Origin: Xanthobacteraceae bacterium
GTDB taxonomy: Bacteria > Pseudomonadota > Alphaproteobacteria > Rhizobiales > Xanthobacteraceae
Direction of reading: 5' to 3'
Length of the DNA stretch: 64,000 nt
Assembly (NCBI GenBank): GCA_019745775.1
Contig: JAIESR010000021.1
Location: 1-64,000 of the forward strand
Shown here: positions 59,804 to 64,000 of the stretch, one piece after another
How positions within the stretch are numbered: position 1 is the first letter of the stretch
Layout: the number at the start of each line of letters is the position of its first letter
Program-made: the position numbers and the translations under genes
Notes under the pieces: generated by a model
Told to the model about the DNA's origin: nothing
The model's input: the letters and a program-made list of their open reading frames with translations, nothing else
Databases searched by the model: none

Positions 59804-60943
59804 ATGTCAAAGACAATTCAAGCGCGTTGGGCGGCGGTTTGCGGCATCATGGTGGTACTCGGCAGCAGCGTGGTGACCCATGCGCAGGGGCCGTCGCACA
59901 ATCCCTACCGTCCGGTCAGGGGATTGGCGGATGGAGGCGGGCCCAGCGTGCCGGGCGGGGAATGGGCGAGGCTGCCGGGCGGCCGTGAAATGGGACCGCC
60001 GGCGTCGGTGCATGTCGATATCGACGGCGAAAGCATCTGGGCATTCATCCGGTGTGACGAGACGAGCCCGGTGCCGTTCGCCCGTGGCGGCCGCTTTGGC
60101 GTCGACTGCATGAACAACGACGGCACGCTCAAGCCGCACGACACGATCTACAAGTTCGACGCCAAGGGTAACGTGGTCAAAAGCTTCGGCGCGCAGATGT
60201 TTATCTGGCCGCACGGGTTGTACATCGACAACGAAGGCAACGTGTGGGCGACCGACGCCGGCTCCGAGGAGGCCGTCAAACGAGCTGCGAAGGCGGGCGT
60301 GCGGGTCGGCCATGTCGTCCGCAAGTTCAGCCCGGACGGGAAGCTCCTGATGACACTCGGGGAGCCGGGTGTCGCCGGCAACGACGAGGGGCACTTCAAC
60401 GCGCCGGCCGGCGTGGTAACGGCTCCCAACGGCGATATCTTCATCGCCGACGGTCATGGCACGAACAATCGCATCGTGAAGTTCTCGAAGGACGGCAAGT
60501 TCATCAAGGCCTGGGGCAAGACCGGCCACGCGCCGGGCGAGTTCCGGGTACCGCACTGCATCTCCATGGATAAGCGAGGAAGACTGTTCGTGTGCGACCG
60601 TTCCAATGCGCGCATCCAGATCTTCGATCAGGACGGAAAGTTCATCGCGCGCTGGTACCAGTTCGGGATGCCGAGCGGCATCGCATTCTCGGTCAACGAC
60701 GAGGATCTGATCTACGTGTTCGATTCCGAGTCGGACAATGTCGACAATCCAGGCTTCGAGCAGGGCATCAGGATCGGCGACGCACAAAACGGCTGGGTGC
60801 GCTACTTCATCCTCGATCAGGGCGGTCACCCGGGGACGAGAACCGGCAGCGGTCCGGAGTTCGGCACGGTCGACAAGTTCGGCAATATCTTTGCTGGGGA
60901 GCCGCGGCCGCGTGTTCTGCGGAAGTACGTGAAGGTGAGGTAG
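59804..60943 (+). CDS. Secreted NHL-repeat beta-propeller protein (peptidyl-alpha-hydroxyglycine lyase-like)
   Basis: 379-aa exported protein with a signal peptide ending near VVTHAQ. NHL blades are visible: FIWPHGLYIDNEGNVWATDAG, FNAPAGVVTAPNGDIFIADGH, FRVPHCISMDKRGRLFVCDRSNARIQIFD. The set resembles the lyase half of peptidylglycine amidating enzymes, a group also common in soil bacteria with unknown roles. AGGGAGGG precedes the ATG at 59804. It is divergent from the VWA gene across 220 bp, and they may share control. Confidence 0.82.
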   Translation: MSKTIQARWAAVCGIMVVLGSSVVTHAQGPSHNPYRPVRGLADGGGPSVPGGEWARLPGGREMGPPASVHVDIDGESIWAFIRCDETSPVPFARGGRFGVDCMNNDGTLKPHDTIYKFDAKGNVVKSFGAQMFIWPHGLYIDNEGNVWATDAGSEEAVKRAAKAGVRVGHVVRKFSPDGKLLMTLGEPGVAGNDEGHFNAPAGVVTAPNGDIFIADGHGTNNRIVKFSKDGKFIKAWGKTGHAPGEFRVPHCISMDKRGRLFVCDRSNARIQIFDQDGKFIARWYQFGMPSGIAFSVNDEDLIYVFDSESDNVDNPGFEQGIRIGDAQNGWVRYFILDQGGHPGTRTGSGPEFGTVDKFGNIFAGEPRPRVLRKYVKVR

Positions 60944-61066
60944 CCGGGGTACGCACGCCGGCCCGGCGGGACCGGTTAACCATCGCCCGGGCAACGGTCG
61001 CGGGAACGGAGGCAGCGGCAGATCGCTCCCCTCCCGCGAGCGGGCCGCAGATGCTAAGAACCGCGC

Positions 61067-61651
61067 ATGGGTCTTGGCATCATGATCGTCGGGCTCGCCG
61101 TCTTCTTCGGCGTGCACACCTTCACCACCATGCGCACGCAGCGCGCGGCGCTGATCGCGCGCATGGGCGAGGGGGCGTACAAGGGTGTCTACTCGCTGAT
61201 ATCGCTGGTGGCGATCATCCTGATCGGCTGGGGGTTCGCGCGCTATCGCGCGGCCGGCATGATCGAGGTCTGGGACCCGCCGCGCTGGCTGCGCCACGTC
61301 AACAATCTGCTGCTGTGGCCGGCTTTCGTCTGCATCGCGGCGGCCTATATCCCGGGCGACATCAAGCGGGTGCTCAAGCACCCGTTCCTGGTGGGCATCA
61401 AGCTGTGGGCGTTCGGGCACCTGCTCGCCAACGGCGATCTCGGTTCGATCATCCTGTTCGGTTCGTTCCTGGCGTGGGCGGTCTACGACCGCATCAGCCT
61501 CAAGCATCGCACCGATCCCGGCGCGCCGGATTTCGGCCTCGGTGGCCGCGATTGCGATACCCTGGCGGTGGTGGTCGGAACGCTGGTGTATCTGGCGCTT
61601 GGTTTCTGGTTTCACCCCTATGTCGTCGGCGTGCCGGCGTTCGTGAGATAG
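61067..61651 (+). CDS. NnrU family membrane protein
   Basis: 194-aa protein with five or six helices, matching NnrU (GLAVFFGVHTFTTM, AALIARMGEGAYKGVYSLISLVAIILIGWGF, HPFLVGIKLWAFGHLLANGD). NnrU was first found beside nitrite and nitric oxide reductase genes and is thought to handle quinones, heme or carotenoids; no denitrification genes are here. panB starts 15 bp downstream, so the two may be cotranscribed. Confidence 0.88.
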   Translation: MGLGIMIVGLAVFFGVHTFTTMRTQRAALIARMGEGAYKGVYSLISLVAIILIGWGFARYRAAGMIEVWDPPRWLRHVNNLLLWPAFVCIAAAYIPGDIKRVLKHPFLVGIKLWAFGHLLANGDLGSIILFGSFLAWAVYDRISLKHRTDPGAPDFGLGGRDCDTLAVVVGTLVYLALGFWFHPYVVGVPAFVR

Positions 61652-61666
61652 GCGAGAGGTTCGACC

Positions 61667-62494
61667 GTGTCCGCGCAAGACGAGATCAGACGGATGACCG
61701 CACCCGACATCCTCGCGCGCAAGCGCGGCGAGCCGATCGTGTGCCTGACTTCATATCACGCCCATACGGCACGACTGGTCGACAAGTATTGCGACGTGAT
61801 CCTGGTCGGGGACTCGCTCGGCATGGTGATGCACGGGTTCGAGACCACGGTGCCGGTCACCCTCGACATGATGATCCTGCAGGGTCACGCGGTCATGCGC
61901 GGCTCCCGGCATGCGCTGGTGGTGATCGACATGCCGTTCGGGTCCTACGAGCAGTCGAAGGAGCAGGCTTTTGCGTCCTGCGCGCGGGCGATGAAGGAGA
62001 CGGGCTGCGGTGCGATCAAGCTCGAAGGCGGTCGCCGCATGGCCGAGACCATCGCGTTCCTGGTGGAGCGTGGCGTGCCAGTCATGGGGCATGTCGGCCT
62101 GACGCCGCAGTCGATCAACACCATCGGCTCCTTCCGTGCGCAGGGCCGTGATGAGGCGGATTGGGCGCCGATCGAAGCCGACGCCAAGGCGGTCGCCGAT
62201 GCGGGCGCCTTTTCGATCGTGCTCGAAGCGGTCGCGGAACCGCTCGGCCGCAAGATCACCGAGCAGGTCGCGATCCCGACCATCGGAATCGGCGCGAGTC
62301 CGGCCTGCGACGGCCAGATCCTGGTGCTGGAGGACATGCTGGGCCTGTCGCCACGGGTTCCCAAATTCGTCCGCCGCTACGGGGAACTGGGTCCCGGCAT
62401 CGAGGCGGCGATTTCGGCCTATGCCAAGGACGTCCGGTCGCGCGCCTTCCCGGGCCCGGAACATGTTTATCCAATGCGGCGAAAAGACCGTTAG
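61667..62494 (+). CDS. panB: 3-methyl-2-oxobutanoate hydroxymethyltransferase
   Basis: 275-aa enzyme that makes ketopantoate from alpha-ketoisovalerate and methylene-tetrahydrofolate, the first step of pantothenate synthesis. TIM-barrel marks are [14 protein letters not shown] near residue 40 (Mg-binding Asp), [13 protein letters not shown] near 85 (second Asp), AIKLEGG near 115 and GHVGLTPQS near 138. The start is GTG at 61667, with GAGAGG upstream. Product-end residues AFPGPEHVY are typical. panC is not in view. Confidence 0.95.
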   Translation: MSAQDEIRRMTAPDILARKRGEPIVCLTSYHAHTARLVDKYCDVILVGDSLGMVMHGFETTVPVTLDMMILQGHAVMRGSRHALVVIDMPFGSYEQSKEQAFASCARAMKETGCGAIKLEGGRRMAETIAFLVERGVPVMGHVGLTPQSINTIGSFRAQGRDEADWAPIEADAKAVADAGAFSIVLEAVAEPLGRKITEQVAIPTIGIGASPACDGQILVLEDMLGLSPRVPKFVRRYGELGPGIEAAISAYAKDVRSRAFPGPEHVYPMRRKDR

Positions 62495-62633
62495 ACTCAG
62501 ATTTTGGAAGGGGTTACGGGCGACTTCGCAGATTTTTTGCCTTGCCCGTGCCACATCGATAGGCTAATCGCGCCCCCTGGGTCGCGACCCGAATACGGGC
62601 TTGTGAAGGGTAACCGGGGCGAGGGGTAATTAC

Positions 62634-63290
62634 GTGTCCCACGACGTCTTCCGCGAAGTCGATGAAGAAGTCCGCCGCGAACAGCTGCAGAAGCTGTGGG
62701 AGCGGTATCAGTACCTCATCATCGGCGTGGTGCTGCTTGTCGTCGTCGGCGTAGGCGGCTGGCGCCTTTATGAGTGGCACCAGACCAGGCTCTCGGCGGA
62801 AATCGGCACTCAGTTCGAGAATGCCATGGCGCTCGCCGAAAGCGGCAAGCATGACGAGGCCGAGAAGATATTCGCGCAGATCGCCGTGAACGGCACGCCG
62901 TCCTATCGGGTGCTGGCGCGCATCCGTCAGGCGGCGCAGCTTGCGGAAAGAAACCCCGCCGCCGCGGCCGAGACTTACAAACAGATTTCCGCCGATAGCG
63001 GCGTCGAGCAGGTGCTGCGTGATCTCGCGGCGCTGCGGGCGGCCGGGCTGCTGATCGACGCCGGCTCGCACGGCGATGCACGCAGGCTGCTTGAGCCTCT
63101 GATCCAGCCGGGTCGTGACTTCCGTCATGCCGCGCGCGAATTGCTCGCGCTCAATGCCTGGAAATCCGGCGACCGACCGGCCGCGATGAAGTGGTATGCC
63201 GCGATTCTGACCGATCCTGAAGCGCCGTCTGCCTCCCGCGCGCGCGTCGAGATGCTGATGGCGTTGGGCGCCGCAGATGGCAAGAGCTGA
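62634..63290 (+). CDS. YfgM-like tetratricopeptide membrane protein
   Basis: 218-aa protein with a single N-terminal helix (YLIIGVVLLVVVGVGGWRLYEW, residues 26-47) after a short cytoplasmic tail, then TPR-like helices in the periplasm (QFENAMALAESGKHDEAEKIFAQIA). This is the layout of YfgM, an ancillary factor of the SecYEG translocon and outer-membrane chaperones. The start is the GTG at 62634, with GAGGGG upstream. The der gene follows after one small gene, the same neighbourhood as in other proteobacteria (yfgM-bamB-der). Confidence 0.82.
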   Translation: MSHDVFREVDEEVRREQLQKLWERYQYLIIGVVLLVVVGVGGWRLYEWHQTRLSAEIGTQFENAMALAESGKHDEAEKIFAQIAVNGTPSYRVLARIRQAAQLAERNPAAAAETYKQISADSGVEQVLRDLAALRAAGLLIDAGSHGDARRLLEPLIQPGRDFRHAARELLALNAWKSGDRPAAMKWYAAILTDPEAPSASRARVEMLMALGAADGKS

Positions 63291-63299
63291 GGGCAGCCG

Positions 63300-63785
63300 A
63301 TGAATCGCATCGCACGCGCCATTATTGTTTCCGCAGTCCTGGCGCTGCCGCTGGGCGGTTGTGTCAACTTCGATCCCATGGATTGGATGGCCGGCGACTG
63401 GTTCTCCAACAAGAAGCCGTTGCCAGGCGAGCGCAAGGAGCTGTTTCCGGGCGGCGTGCCGGGCGTGTCGCGCGGCGTACCCCCCGATCTCGTGAAGGGC
63501 AATCAGGCGGCGGCGCTGCAGGACCAGCAGGAAGAAGCGCCGCCGGTGCGCCTCGAGGAGCCGAAGGCCAAGCCGAAGCCCAAGGCGAAACCGAAGCCCA
63601 GGCCCAAGGTGGTCGAGGCCGAGCCGGAAAGCAGGCCGACGCCGGTGACGGTGCGCCCGCAGCCGCAAGCCCAGCCACAGCCGCAGCAAGGTGGCGGAGT
63701 GCAGTGGCCCGACCCGCCGGGAACGCAGCGCCCGCAGCGGCAGGGCGGCGGGGTCCAATGGCCTGATCCGCCCGCACCGCGCTGA
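63300..63785 (+). CDS. Lys/Pro-rich lipoprotein with C-terminal tandem repeat
   Basis: 161-aa lipoprotein. The signal peptide ends in the lipobox PLGGC (Cys21). A segment DWFSNKKPLPGERKELFPGGVPGV is followed by a K-P-rich linker (KAKPKPKAKPKPRPK), like TonB-type periplasm-spanning tails, and then two copies of GGGVQWPDPP. It occupies the position between yfgM and der where bamB usually lies, but shows no PQQ-propeller blades. It may tether to the envelope or bind peptidoglycan. That role is a guess. Confidence 0.72.
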   Translation: MNRIARAIIVSAVLALPLGGCVNFDPMDWMAGDWFSNKKPLPGERKELFPGGVPGVSRGVPPDLVKGNQAAALQDQQEEAPPVRLEEPKAKPKPKAKPKPRPKVVEAEPESRPTPVTVRPQPQAQPQPQQGGGVQWPDPPGTQRPQRQGGGVQWPDPPAPR

Positions 63786-63895
63786 TGGGCTGAGGCCGGC
63801 TGGTTGCGTTTGCAGGTCGGGCGGGGCATAGAGCGCTCACGTCCGAGCCGCGCCGATGAAGCTCGGGTCAGCCTCAAAGCCCCCAGGGTCATTCC

Positions 63896-64000
63896 ATGCC
63901 TTTCTCGGTCGCCATTGTCGGACGGCCGAATGTCGGCAAATCCACGCTGTTCAACCGGCTGGTCGGCAAGCGCCTCGCCTTGGTCGACGACCTTCCGGGC
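63896..64000 (+). CDS. der: GTPase Der (EngA), N-terminal fragment cut by the window edge
   Basis: The 35 visible codons begin [19 protein letters not shown] after the Met, the G1 P-loop of the first GTPase domain of Der, and continue [15 protein letters not shown]. Der has two tandem GTPase domains and a KH domain and is needed for 50S subunit assembly. The ATG at 63896 starts directly at the conserved N-terminus. The gene runs off the window, so integrity cannot be judged. Confidence 0.93.
   Translation, partial: MPFSVAIVGRPNVGKSTLFNRLVGKRLALVDDLPG

Noticed and set aside
63541-63615. Lys-Pro codon repeats of the lipoprotein taken as a DNA repeat array
   Set aside because: They are in-frame codons of a low-complexity linker, not an independent repeat.

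Overview
The window is a high-GC alphaproteobacterial chromosome segment, most likely from the order Hyphomicrobiales (Rhizobiales), close to Bradyrhizobium, Rhodoplanes or Pseudolabrys. The reasons are the strong GC3 bias, a DUF3551-type secreted protein, four Bug/TctC-type solute receptors, a guaB ... rsmB ... guaA neighbourhood, a yfgM-like/lipoprotein/der order, and several families of palindromic intergenic repeats typical of that group. The taxonomic call is an inference from gene content.

Layout. 1-73: 3' end of an IS630-type insertion sequence that runs into the stop codon of the next gene. 71-5996: an aromatic-acid catabolism cluster (flavin hydroxylase, TctC-like receptor, class II aldolase/decarboxylase, LigB-LigA fused ring-cleavage dioxygenase, and a divergent 4,5-dihydroxyphthalate decarboxylase-like gene). 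6119-10852: envelope glycan genes (two GT87 mannosyltransferase-like genes, one of them frameshifted, a GtrA flippase and a UDP-galactopyranose mutase-like flavoprotein). 10847-14298: an MFS permease and two tandem Tat-exported NMT1/SsuA-like receptors. 14495-16167: a small membrane protein, a PilZ protein and glutaminase. 16277-17323: a complete IS630-family element with a TA duplication. 17490-21597: a full tripartite tricarboxylate transporter operon (tctB, tctA, tctC) with a Gfo/Idh/MocA dehydrogenase. 21745-25149: a carboxymuconolactone decarboxylase-like protein, an ABC-F ATPase, a CnbZ/RidA-like deaminase and tRNA-Gln(CUG).

25472-37288: a DUF3551 protein, an MFS permease, an orphan molybdenum hydroxylase large subunit, Ppx/GppA, RlmE, two Lin0512 paralogues, a polytopic membrane protein, a Tat-exported LVIVD protein, a TctC receptor and a small conserved protein with a CRP-like palindrome upstream. 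37450-41969: a frameshifted DHA2-type efflux gene, a Pmp3-like protein, a membrane protein facing an XRE/MmyB-type regulator, and an HSL-type esterase. 42250-52471: guaB and guaA bracket two MAPEG proteins, a flavin amine oxidase, DoxX, RsmB and an Aat-like transferase. Copies of a ~230-bp palindromic repeat sit beside the MAPEG genes. 52560-64000: a SWIM zinc-finger protein, another TctC receptor, a GST, an ArsC/YffB-like reductase, DsbB with a 52-aa DUF5993-like partner, an SDR with altered catalytic residues, a VWA protein, an NHL-repeat protein, NnrU, PanB, a YfgM-like protein, a KP-rich lipoprotein and the start of der.

How it fits together: housekeeping genes (purine synthesis, rRNA methylation, pantothenate, ribosome-assembly GTPase, tRNA) are interspersed with scavenging and catabolic modules. 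These pair periplasmic receptors with ring-modifying enzymes and suggest an oligotrophic or soil lifestyle. Two likely frameshifts, two IS630-type elements and many foldback repeats show active small-scale rearrangement. No CRISPR array, prophage or classical defence island was seen.
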